Below, piece by piece: positions 9,039 to 18,633 of a stretch of 24,585 nucleotides of DNA. The notes below the pieces were generated by a model. The model was not told the origin of the DNA. It saw only the letters and a program-made list of their open reading frames with translations, and searched no databases. Position 1 is the first letter of the stretch, and each line of letters starts with the position of its first letter. Where the stretch lies: positions 1 to 24,585 of the forward strand of contig CAXHKQ010000153.1 of the NCBI GenBank assembly GCA_964017145.1, in the 5' to 3' direction. The DNA comes from Agrocybe praecox. Taxonomy: Eukaryota; Basidiomycota; Agaricomycetes; Agaricales; Agrocybaceae. Made by a program: the position numbers and the translations under genes.

Positions 9039-9593
9039 AGGGTACGACGGGGTACATTTTTGCACCCCTACTTATTTACTACAATAACGAAGATATTCTG
9101 CTGAATTTTTTATATTATGTGTTGTTTATCAGCGGAGAAGATAGTGTGTACATTTTTATCCAGGTTAAGCCTTACATGGGCTTGACATCTGTAGTGTTAG
9201 TAAGATTCATAGTATGAAAAATTGTCATATCAAACTGGCGCATACGCTGATCCAGATTATAGAGACCATGTTATTATTCCCTCGTTTCTTTCAATTTTAT
9301 TCCATTGAAGAAACATAAATAAGGCTTATATGTTTTTCCGACAATAAAATGTAAATTTTTAGCTAGAATAGGCAGGGGTGCAAAAATTACCCTGCACTTT
9401 TTAAAACGTCGAAAAAACATGCCCTCGGGTTTTGCTAATAGATCCGTGAATTGAATTTTCACATAATATAAATGTTCAGCAGAATCATAGCCTGATAAAT
9501 TGTCTTTCAATTGCATTTTTCCGTTTTGAAATCGGATGCAAATAATGACTGCGGGAGCGCGCTTACTATGCAAAAAATACCCCGTCGTACTCT
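9039..9593. mobile_element. MITE-like inverted-repeat element
   Basis: The left end AGGGTACGACGGGGTA and the reverse complement of the right end AGAGTACGACGGGGTA match at 15 of 16 bases. Matching resumes further in: a TTCTGCTGAA...TATATTATGTG segment near 9091-9121 recurs inverted near 9460-9485. A second inverted copy of the GGGGTGCAAAAAT motif lies near 9372-9385. A 99-codon antisense frame (9274-9573) matches nothing I know. I could not find a clean target duplication, so the true ends may be a few bases off. It is best read as a degenerate non-autonomous DNA transposon in the V-ATPase intron. Confidence 0.65.
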
Positions 9594-9749
9594 ACTGGGA
9601 GAAATATTTGATTACACCTTTATACAAAATATGCGGGTTCATCATCGGTTTTTATGACATAACTTTTTACTTTCTTGACTTAGAACAACGAACGAATGCC
9701 TAAATGGAAGGTAGTTGAATTGTGTTTTTTGTATTTTTTTGGTAAAACA

Positions 9750-9850
9750 AGGCTCAACCAATCGATGCGTATAAGACTTTTCTCAAAGGAGCGGGAGGTC
9801 CTGGGTTCGAATCTCGGGAGTGAGAAAAAGTTTTTGGGTTTTTCTCCACA
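9750..9850 (+). repeat. Possible tRNA-derived SINE remnant
   Basis: GGTTCGAATC at 9804-9813 within GGGAGGTCCTGGGTTCGAATC matches the pol III B-box consensus, and the bases around it look like a tRNA T-arm. No convincing A box or acceptor stem is visible upstream, so this is not a tRNA gene. A diverged SINE is the simplest explanation. The limits are arbitrary. Confidence 0.4.
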
Positions 9851-10189
9851 CGATGATCCACAGGAAGGATGTTAAATGTTGCCTAGGGTTACTCTTTAGA
9901 GCGATGTGCTAACCACATGTCATCTTTCAAATCCGAAACCGGTTACGAAGCCCTGCTACTCTTCAAATACAAGTGGAGTATACAAGGGAGGTCAAGACCT
10001 ACGGGTTGTAGTACCAAACAATTATTTTTTATTTATTATTTATAATGAGATAGTGTTTCCTAGTCTGCATTGCGTGTCAACGCCATCCCTATTTTGGCTT
10101 CAATAGCAACTCCAATAGCAACAACTACAACTACACCACCACCACCTCCACCCTCCACCCCCTCCTCTCCCCTCCCCCAAAATACTCAC
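9851..10189. other. Start of the last V-ATPase intron (gene on - strand)
   Basis: Directly after the exon donor the - strand is G-rich (GGGGGAGGGGAG...), then becomes AT-rich. I see no coding sequence. In particular, nothing here encodes the expected C-terminal V-ATPase residues. Confidence 0.6.
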
Positions 10190-11330
10190 GCGCATGCGCC
10201 AACGACAGCGCCCACAAACGCAGATACGACGCCGTATGCGACACCGATCCCAGCACATACTCAATCGTATGGATGCCCTGATGAATGAACACCTCCGACA
10301 TCTCCTCCTCCTCGCCATGCCCCCCATGCCCACCGCCACCACCGCCATTCGCCAGCTGCTGCTGCTCCGCCACCTCCGAATGCCCCGCCTCCGTGTCGTG
10401 TCCGATCGGCTGATGCTGCGCCGCTGCCGCCGCCTTGCGCTCCTTGATCATCTGGAACGGCTTCGCGAACAGCATCCACGGCACACAGCCCAGCGCCAGA
10501 ATGACCAGCACCTTCTGAATGCCCGCCTGACCCGAGTACATCCACGGCGAGCAGATGACCTTCGGGTTCTCTGGGCCCGGCTCCGCCGGCGCCTTGAACA
10601 GCACCATGTTGATGAACGTGATCAGAATCGAGGGCGCGCAAGCCTCCGACAGCTGGATGTCCTCCGCGCCGGCCGAGTACTTGAACCACTTGATGAACAT
10701 CAGCAGCGTCATGTAGAAGAACAGGAACACCAGGAAGATGATCTGCGGCGTGAACATGGTCCACACCGATTTGCGATCGCCAAAGTTGCGGTAGTTCATC
10801 AGGCTCATCACGACGCCGAAGATCATGTGGATCACACCGAAGATGATGGAGATCTTCATCTTGTAGGCGTTCTGGAAGATGATCTTGTTCAGCGGAGCCA
10901 CCTGCCAGACGGGGTCCATGCCAAACGGATAGGGCGTCTGCAGGTAGGCGTCCGGCTTGCCCGGATTCAACTGCAGCACGTGATTGTCCATCAGCGTCGA
11001 TTCGTTGTAGTTGTTGGTCCAATGGGAGCCGAAGATGTTCAGCGACTTGGAGAAGATGTCGTTGTAGATGAGACCGGTGTACATGGAGAAGAAGCCCATC
11101 AGCAGCATGATGTAGCGGCCGCCGAAGAAGATGTTCCAGATCTCGTTGGTCGATTTTTGGGCGGCGAGCGGTTTCTCCTTCAGCACCATCCAGCCGGCGA
11201 AGGCGGCCATGATGGCGCCGTGTCCGAGATCGCCGAACATGACGGCGAACAGGAAGGGGAACGTGATGATGGTGTAGGGGGCGGGATTCATCTCGCGATA
11301 GCTGGCAATGCCGTAGGCATCGATGAGGAC
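10190..11330 (-). CDS. Vha100-1: V-ATPase subunit a exon 7 (membrane domain)
   Basis: The 1141-nt exon has acceptor CTCCCAG and reads [20 protein letters not shown]. Most of the transmembrane helices follow, including GDLGHGAIM and [19 protein letters not shown] segments, then a Gly/His/Glu-rich loop, and finally [24 protein letters not shown]. The donor is C|GTGAGT in phase 1; the next exon should restore the CAG (Gln) that follows LAHA in the family. High GC content and an uninterrupted frame support an active gene. Confidence 0.95.
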
Positions 11331-14300
11331 CTGGGAGGATGGTACGTTGTTTAATTGAAGGTGCAACTTTATAAGAAAATGTCAAAAACTGGTATTGAGT
11401 ATAACAGTATAAAAAACTGTTATACTCCTTTAATTGAAAGAGGTATAATCGTTCAATCTGCCTTCTTTTGAGGTTGAAGTAATGTTATGTTCTGTCGAAA
11501 GTATGTCGTGAACTTGATTCGAGTATAACAGTATAATATATGTTCTAATAACTGTTATACTCCCTCAATTCCAAGACGAATACCAGCTGAATCTGCCATC
11601 AGAAACACATTTTGAACGGAGCAGAACACCCACCTGGAACGCCTTCGTGAACTTGTTCGTCCGATTGTACGTCGGCGGATCCTCGAACGTCTGCATGCGA
11701 TTCAGAATCGGCGGCACCGACGAGCCGCTGCGCTCCGTTCCGCGTCGCAGCGCCAGCTGAATCGTCTCGATGTCCAGCACCGGCACCCAGCACTCGGCAA
11801 TCAGGCACTTTTGCGTCACGTCCAGATTGAACAGGTTCAGCGTGTGATAGATCGCCTTGATCTTGCGCACCTTGACGAACCAGTTCTTGAGGTTCTTCGC
11901 CGCAGCGACCAGCACACGATGACGATGGTCCTGGGTCTGGCCCAGAACGGTGTTCAGGTCCTCGATGCGCGTCATCACGCCCATGGCCATCTCGCGCCGA
12001 TCGGACGGGGCCTCGGGGCAGGGGTAGAGAGTGGCGCGGAAGCCCTCGCAGATCTTCTTGACGCGCGTCTTCAGCTGGTCGCCTTGGAAGAAGATGATGA
12101 AGACGGACTTGAAGACGTTGTCGCCCTGTGGAGAAGGAGCGGAATCGATGAAGGATTAGCGATTGAATATAACGATTGAATGGTGCTTGAATGAGCCACG
12201 AGGCTACCATTCCGAAGGTATCATTCATGCGATTTTTGCTAGGAAGTAAAGAAGAACGTGAAGAACAGACAAAAGAAATGACAGGTTCGAAACTGTTTGT
12301 TATTCAGCTTCGTCCACATTCGTTTCGAACACAAAAAACTCTAATATTTTAGCTATCTTTTGAAAATCTAGTTATTATCGTTCAAAAATCGATGATTCAA
12401 ATAATTCATGTTCATAATTATGAATCGTTTGGAACTCCGCGACAAGTCGCAATACGCTACAAAACTACTCACATTGGACGGATCCTCGAGCGCCGTCTCG
12501 ATGACGGCCTGACGCAGGAACACGTTACCGCGGCACGCACGCCACAGCATCCGCTCGAAGGCGGGCAGCCGCTCGCGCAGAATCACGCCCGCCACAAAAC
12601 TACACGCACACAGAAAAACATATTACTCAACACATTCCAAGGTGATTCAGCTGAGCGACATGAAAACGCGCAATTGCATTCCACATCAGCTGCACAGAAG
12701 GCGAATCGCGACCTTGCTGATTGGCGAATTTTCCTTCGATGATAAGATCGGGCAGGATTGATTTAACTTCGACTGATTCACCTTATCGAATCACTCGCGC
12801 GAAGAGGACCAGACACGGCACATCGCACATTATTGAAACAAATCGAACGAATCGTTGGACGAATTCACACGGAAACCAAACTGAAAGCAGTAGAAAAACG
12901 GACTAGACTACGGAACACAAATAGGGAATAACAAAGGACAGCGAAACATGGATATGAAAATGGAACTATCTAATTGTACCTGCGGCAACACAAACAAAAA
13001 CGACTGCCAAATCGCAGTTCTGTTTGGGGGAAAACCGAAGACAAATGCACTCGCACACACATCAAGCGTATAATGAGAATTCGGAGAAAAACATATAAGG
13101 TTTCTACATCATCGCAATTTAGTCTAAGCAATCAACTGGGTATGTGGTTTGATGGAACTCGAGGGCGGATTGCTAAGTATGTGCGTTTTTTGTAGTGAAA
13201 GATTGCGTATTTGTGAGAGAACATGATTGAAATTGTTGTCGTTTTTTTGTACTGACCATGGCAAGTACTCATCGGCATCGGCCGATTTCTCCATAAAACT
13301 GTCGGTGCGCATTCGCGGTCGGAATCGGTTGGAAAATTATCGTGAGTCAAAAGTTAGAGTTTCGACCAGATTAAGTACCTAAGGACAGGTTGTCGGAAAT
13401 TGTTTATGATACTTGTATAACTTCACGTTGCCAATTGTTGCTCAATTTTAAAATGTCTTCAATCCAAATAATTTGAAAAGATTGAACAATTCGATCAGTG
13501 AAGATACCAACCAACCATGTGAATTGTTATACAAATACTGTTATACCCTAGGATCAACCTGTCCTCAGCTACATAATCAGACCGTCGCTGTATGAATTTG
13601 TACCAAAATTGTGTCAGTGTTTTTTTTGTCGGATGCGTGCCTGCGTTCGTGTGTGTGTGTGTTTGGACTACCTACCCCAATTGCACCGGTCCCATCGAGT
13701 GTCCCGCTTTCGATTCGTCGGTAATCAAAGCCCTGGTCATCGACTCGGTGGCGCCCAAGCCACCCTCTTGCTACGCGTGTGGGTTTTTTGGGGGGGGGTG
13801 GTGGTTCGTTCGTTCGTGTGTGTTCGATCGCACGTTCGCAACGGACAGACAGACAGGCCATTTCGGAATTTTGTGGGTGGTATTTTCGGACAAGATTTTG
13901 AGTTTATGGCAGGTTGGGGTGGGTGGATTTGGTGGATTTAGGATGTGGATGTGTATGGGTGTGTGTGTGTGTGTGTGATTTGGTCAGACACAATTTTATT
14001 CGGGTGTACAAAACGGGCGGTGGGAAACAAAAATGGGAGAAAAAACAAACAACGAAATTAGGCTTTTGAAAAACACGCCGCCACCTTGGCCGCTGGACGG
14101 GGGGGCCACTTCAGCAAAGGCAAATGATGAGGACAGGTTGGAATTGAGAGTGTGCACGAGGGGTTAATTTTATGATGTTTGTTTGTCATGTTAGTGATGA
14201 GATGTTAGTAAAAGTGGAATGATATAATACTAGGGAATGGAGTGAATCCATCATAATCTTCGGGAATAACACTGTGCAGAAATAATAATTACTGATTTGT

Positions 14301-17300
14301 TGGATTATTTTCTCGATTACATTAATATGAGTTTCCTCAACAATCAATTTGTTCAACTTCAATTAAAGGAAGACCAACAAACTTCGTCATATTTACGCGA
14401 ATAGTGTTATTGCGAAGATCTGAAAATTATAATGGACCGAATGAATAACTCACAGAAAGAAGCTGTGCGATGATGGTTAACAGAGAGCCAGATAGATGAG
14501 TACAGATGACTAAAGCATGCAACAGATTATTATTATATACACGAACGAAGCCATTTTAAAACATAAAACGAACCAAACGCCAAACCGAAAATACGAACAC
14601 ATACAAACACAACACCGATATCACACAACACACATATTCTCGAATGTTTCAATAATGTCCTGGTCTTTGTGCGCATCGCCTCGCCAATGCACATCATCAT
14701 CATACGATCGGAAAACGCGCGAAATGCTAAACATCATGTCACTCAAAAACGCGATTTTCGCTCTTGCCTCAATTGATTTCTGAGAGTAGCATGGACGTCC
14801 GTATCGCAGCATAGAAATGTGTTCTGCAACAGAAAAAGAATTTTGGAAGGGACACCAAGATGACGATCGGTCGGAAATACTCAGAAGTTTGGGAACACCG
14901 GGGTTAGACCAAACGAATAAAATATCACGCGCGTTTTTTTGTAAACGAGTTGAGCGAAGCGGAACACAAAGCGATTGTTGGTTGTCGATATTATGTTGTT
15001 GTCGTATTTTGGAAACTAAATTGGATCTCCGATTTTTAAATTATTCGATCGCGCTCTTACATATACAACTCGATGTTGGTGGCGTTTGTGGTGTTTTGTG
15101 TGCGTGTATGTGTGATATTTACCCGAGCTTCAGGTTCTGAGCCTGTGCACCTTGACGCAACTCCTCATTGAGTAGCTGAACCTGTTCCTCCTCTTTGTGC
15201 GCATCGGTCATCTGGTTTTCGGGTTCGGGCAGAGTGATTGCATTCGAGTCGAGCGTGTGTTTGGGAAGTGGTTAATTGTTGCGGGTCTTTCTTGTTCCAA
15301 GCCGTGTATCTCATTGGTGTATGTGTATGTGTAATGTACTTGGTGTATTGGAAAGTGTATTTCTGGTTGGCCTTTGGAGCGAATCGAAAACTATCACGAC
15401 GATAACGACAACTAAAAGTTTACTACGATTTTGGAATACCAACAGTGTAGAGTAGTTGAGAACCGAATAAATTTCTGTCTAACGACACTACACATTTACA
15501 TAGTTATACACTTTTCACTCGACGGTCAGAACGTTCGTTCGCAGGTAAAACAATATTTTATGTACATTTGATAAACCGAAAATATGTATAAAAACCAATT
15601 GGACGTAAAGAAAAATCGACAATGACAACAGGAATAGCGAAATCGAAATCAAAGAATAGTAATTCGGGTTATTAGGAAAAACATGCATGAAATCAAATGG
15701 GTAAAAAAAACTGTATGCACAGGAACATCCAACACAACGACATGCCACATTTGGGATGATCGGAACAAATCGAAACGTACTGAATCTGAATGCGTCGTTT
15801 TGGGTGTTCATGTGCAGAGAGAATATATCATGGAATATGTGTTAGGCTACATGTTGATCAAACGATAAGTGATACGTGAATAAAAAACAGAAAAATATAG
15901 TCACATGTTAATTACAACGCATAGAAAATCAAAACGCTCGTACGCTCTCATGATTCGCATCGTACATCTGAGACGTGTGTGTGTGTGTGTGTAGGGGTGT
16001 GGGTGAGTCGGGTGAGTGCGTGTGTGCTTGTTGTTAGGTGGGTGGTTTGGGGGGTGGGTGCAATCGAAATGTGGAGTTTGCCACTAATTGGGCCGGAAAC
16101 GGCTACGCACTACACACACACACACAACACATACCTCGTCGAAGAACACCTGCGTCTTGCGCAGAATGTGCTTCAGCTCGGTCAGCTCGAGGAAGTTGCG
16201 CTTCAGCGCTTCCGCGTTCTGGTTGACCTCGCGCAGCTCGTTCTCGAGCTTCTCGAAGGTGGCCTGCGAACGAACAATACACACATTGATTATTACAGAA
16301 ATTCTAGATAAAATTAATTCGAATATAACAACTATTATCTACTATTACTATCAATTAATTCGCGAATATCAATAACGAGTAATTTGTCAACAAAGTCATA
16401 TGACGAGTTAACCATTTAGATCGCATAATGTGCCCCTATCTCAACATTGGAAACAGAACTATTCCAATTGATGATACTGCTGGCAAATATATAACAAGCA
16501 CACTCAACAATCTGTTCACGAATTTTTGTAAGGACGAGATGATGTGCATTATTCAATTAACATTCATTTGAAAAATATGTTAATGTTCGTTTTCTTCAAA
16601 TTGTGGAACTAGACCAAATTGTATTGGAAATAATATTTTATTTCACTTGCAATACGAAATATCCGTGATCCATGTTCAGTTTGTGGAGGGACACTTTTCC
16701 CTGCACGGACTTTTCACTTGGGACAATGATTGCTAATTAATATATTCCATATGAATGTGCAAACAAATAACATGATAAGAAGAAACAATTCTTGGTATTT
16801 TTGTTCTTGAAATATTTTTTTATATACACTAGCGGAAACAATTAAAGGATCACTTAAAAACCCGGATTTTTTGCAGTTTTTTCAAAAAAATATTAAAGTC
16901 TGACAAATAAGTTCTTCAAGGTCGAACTTTCTTGTTTCAAGATTTTGGGACGGATTTTTTTAAATGCCACGCTTATCGCACAATCGTCATCAATACAGCG
17001 AGTAAATGTAACTTGTTAATTCAGCTTTAATTTGCTTGTCGTTGGCCTCGATACGTTTTTTTTACATTGAGATATCGGACTTTGAATGGAGAAGGGTCAT
17101 TGTGCGATTGATCACCAATATCTCTAAAACCAATAAATCCACAATAATTTGATGAAGACATTTGAAATTTTCAATATATTCCTAATAATGATAAGTTTCA
17201 ATATTTCAGAAAAAAAAATAATTACCCACTCTACACGAACTTGAAAAAGCTGTAAAAAAGGGGCTTTTGGGCGAATTTGTTGAAATTAACCGTTCAGGTG

Positions 17301-18144
17301 GAGAAAATAATTTTTTTTAGAGTACGTACGTTTCAAAGTTCAAGATACTCGAAAGAATCCCACGATGTTTCAATCCCTTCAGCCGTTATTTTGTAGACTT
17401 GAATTGAATTTGATAAGGATCAAAATTAGCTACAGGCACTTTAAATTGTTACAACTGTTGATTACTCATTTTCTTTCGGAAATTTTGAAACTTATTATCA
17501 TTACGAATATATTGACATTTTCAAAAGTCTTCATCAAATTATTGTGGGATTATTGGTTTTTGAGATATTGTTGATCAAACACAAAATTACCCTTCTCCAT
17601 TCAAAGTCGAGGCCAACGACAGGCAAATTATAGCTGAATGATCAAGTTATCCGCTCCATATAGTGGTTGAGTTGGAATAATGTTTCCCAAGTTCGTGCAC
17701 AAAAATCCGGGTTTTTTAAGTGATCCGCTAGTGTATGTACATTTTTATAATTCAACTGTATGATTTTAATTCAAAATAATTTCAAAGACGAAAATAAACA
17801 GTATCCCGAATCATGTCGAATACCAGAAAGACTACCCCAACACCACTCACCTCCAAGTCGATCATTTCGCGCGGCTGCGGCGCCTCCGGACTCTCGCCGG
17901 TGTCCAGCATCGGGATGCCGTCCTTCTTGATCTCACGCTCCAGGTAGCGCAGCTTGCGCTCCATCTCGTCGCAGCGGCGCACCTCGTTGACGAACTTGCG
18001 CTGGAACGCATTCACGTCCGGATTCAGATCGCGGAACTGCACCAGGCCGAGTTCGCCGAGCTCGGAGACGCACGCGTAGGCGGCCTCCGACTGCAGGAAC
18101 AGCTGGCACAGCGTCATCTCCTCGGAGCGGAAGAGCGAGCCCAT
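10190..18144 (-). CDS. Vha100-1: V-type H+-ATPase 116-kDa subunit a, 7 coding exons, 3' end outside the window
   Basis: Subunit a is the stator arm and proton half-channel of the Vo sector in endomembranes and some plasma membranes. Joined exons: 18144-17851, 16263-16135, 15211-15123, 13298-13257, 12599-12473, 12125-11634, 11330-10190. The product is about 771 residues so far. Residues 1 to about 391 form the soluble N-terminal arm, opening [20 protein letters not shown]. The rest starts the membrane domain and reaches [13 protein letters not shown], whose Arg (about 762) is the essential proton-path arginine of the family. Full-length proteins are about 830-850 residues, so one more exon is expected beyond the window's left edge. 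Every junction keeps frame and has GT-AG ends. The protein follows Drosophila Vha100-1 closely, including the optional MEKS...YLPC segment, as recalled; I have not run an alignment. The last intron is at least 10.2 kb because it hosts the BEL element. Confidence 0.95.
11376..11601 (-). repeat. Duplicated hairpin unit in the intron between exons 6 and 7
   Basis: Two diverged direct copies (about 11376-11463 and 11497-11601) each contain the same perfect 12-bp inverted repeat, GAGTATAACAGT / ACTGTTATACTC. The loop is 7 nt in the first copy (arms 11397-11408, 11416-11427) and 18 nt in the second (11521-11532, 11551-11562). They fill most of a 303-bp intron. Confidence 0.85.
11634..12125 (-). CDS. 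Vha100-1: V-ATPase subunit a exon 6
   Basis: The 492-nt exon (164 codons) runs from [17 protein letters not shown] to [13 protein letters not shown] and completes the N-terminal arm. Its acceptor is CTCCACAG and its donor is CAG|GTGGGT; both phases are 0. Confidence 0.96.
12126..12472 (-). other. Short intron between exons 5 and 6
   Basis: This 347-bp AT-rich intron has GTGAGT at its 5' end and CCACAG at its 3' end. I see nothing else in it. Confidence 0.7.
12473..12599 (-). CDS. Vha100-1: V-ATPase subunit a exon 5
   Basis: The 127-nt exon begins with the third base of a split codon and reads [20 protein letters not shown] through ALEDPSN. Its acceptor is GTGTAG, its donor is AAT|GTGAGT and it ends in phase 0. 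It belongs to the conserved arm that contacts the peripheral stalks. Confidence 0.95.
12600..13256 (-). other. Intron between the micro-exon and exon 5
   Basis: This 657-bp A-rich intron runs from donor GTCAGT to acceptor GTGTAG. I see no repeat or gene in it. Confidence 0.6.
13257..13298 (-). CDS. Vha100-1: V-ATPase subunit a 42-nt micro-exon (probable cassette)
   Basis: The exon starts T TTT ATG GAG, reads [13 protein letters not shown] and ends with TG before the donor GTCAGT. Exon 3 ends in GG, giving GF across the join. The next exon starts T TTT GTG, giving CF when the micro-exon is used and GF when it is skipped. At 42 nt it can be included or skipped without changing frame. Drosophila Vha100-1, as I recall it, has a matching MEKS...YLPC segment. 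Confidence 0.88.
13378..13569. mobile_element. 192-bp MITE with TA target duplication
   Basis: The 15-bp terminal inverted repeats (CCTAAGGACAGGTTG on the left; GCTGAGGACAGGTTG as the reverse complement of the right) match at 13 of 15 bases and are flanked by TA on both sides. There is no coding content. It lies about 80 bp upstream of the micro-exon acceptor in the V-ATPase transcript. Confidence 0.7.
13570..15122. other. Intronic sequence with GT-rich tracts
   Basis: It contains (GT)n tracts near 13650 and 13951-13978, a poly-G run near 13785, and otherwise unremarkable AT-rich sequence. Open frames here are simple-sequence artefacts. Confidence 0.6.
15123..15211 (-). CDS. Vha100-1: V-ATPase subunit a exon 3
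   Basis: The 89-nt exon reads [18 protein letters not shown] through QNLKL plus two bases (GG), with donor CTCGG|GTAAAT in phase 2. The acceptor AACCAG has a poor pyrimidine tract, so the 5' edge is the least certain boundary. The open frame continues upstream as ITLPEPENQ, but there is no other suitable AG nearby. This region varies most among insect subunit a isoforms. Confidence 0.8.
15212..16134. other. Intron between exons 2 and 3
   Basis: This 923-bp intron has a (GT)n tract near 15974-15992. I recognise no coding sequence or transposon end. Confidence 0.6.
16135..16263 (-). CDS. Vha100-1: V-ATPase subunit a exon 2
   Basis: The 129-nt exon (43 codons) reads [18 protein letters not shown] through KTQVFFDE, the coiled-coil arm of the N-terminal domain. 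Its acceptor is TTCGCAG and its donor is GAG|GTATGT; both phases are 0. Confidence 0.95.
16264..16826. other. Intron 1 sequence downstream of the foldback element (gene orientation)
   Basis: AT-rich and without recognisable features. Confidence 0.5.
16827..17733. mobile_element. 907-bp foldback/MITE of Tc1/mariner type with very long inverted repeats
   Basis: It ends in CACTAGCGG / CCGCTAGTG, flanked by TA on both sides. The inverted repeats are long: beyond the ends, 17022-17051 matches the reverse complement of 17607-17636 at 28 of 30 bases, and matching continues with gaps to about 17210 on the left and 17460 on the right. A 12-nt stretch near the left end (AACAATTAAAGG, after CACTAGCGGA-like sequence) is missing from the right end. 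A central spacer of about 250 bp holds no recognisable transposase, so it is non-autonomous. Confidence 0.88.
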
Positions 18145-18170
18145 CGTGAAGGCCGGTCGTTTCGGGTTTT
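17851..18170 (-). CDS. Vha100-1: V-ATPase subunit a exon with the start codon
   Basis: The ATG is at 18144-18142; 26 nt of 5' UTR precede it back to an acceptor CACCGCAG at 18171-18172. The coding part is 294 nt (98 codons) ending PREMIDLE, with donor GAG|GTGAGT in phase 0. The N-terminal residues are those of the subunit a arm: [10 protein letters not shown], then [20 protein letters not shown]. Confidence 0.95.
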
Positions 18171-18571
18171 CTGCGGTGACATGTTGGGAGGGGTGGTGTT
18201 AGTTGAAGTTTTGCTTGAGATTGAATTTGGGCTAATATCAGTACGTAATTTCTCATTAGCCTCGTTTATTTATTTCCTATTATTTATCAAGTATACAGAC
18301 ACTAGAGGCAATTTAATAAGAATGGACGAGGAAGACATAATTTTTCGATGAGAGTTCGGGTTGCATATCCGGATGCTTGAGCAATCCAACCGAATAACGG
18401 TGACATTTATCTTCCTGTGAATATTGAACCCATATAATAAATAAAGGTTTAGGCTGTGAACTTTTATGTTTCATCGAACATGTTGAAAGATACTTTGAGC
18501 ACCTGTAACATTCAAACCAGTCGTCTGATGAAGCTTACATTTGGCATCCGGGCATATCGTTTCTTTCGTAA

Positions 18572-18633
18572 CATATTGACATGAGATATCTAAAATTGCA
18601 CGAGCCCTCACATCATATTGACATGAGATATCT
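18572..18633. repeat. 20-bp direct repeat
   Basis: catattgacatgagatatct occurs at 18572-18591 and again at 18614-18633, identical, 42 bp apart. Confidence 0.85.

Noticed and set aside
9801..9815. A functional tRNA gene
   Set aside because: Only the T-arm/B-box is present; no A box, anticodon arm or acceptor stem can be folded around it.
10194..11385. Long frames on both strands over the V-ATPase exon (386 and 374 codons)
   Set aside because: GC-rich codon-position bias makes shadow frames; the correct frame is the V-ATPase sequence with proper splice sites.
13577..13978. Cys/Val/Trp-rich frames of 94-128 codons
   Set aside because: They are produced by GT repeats and poly-G in intronic sequence.
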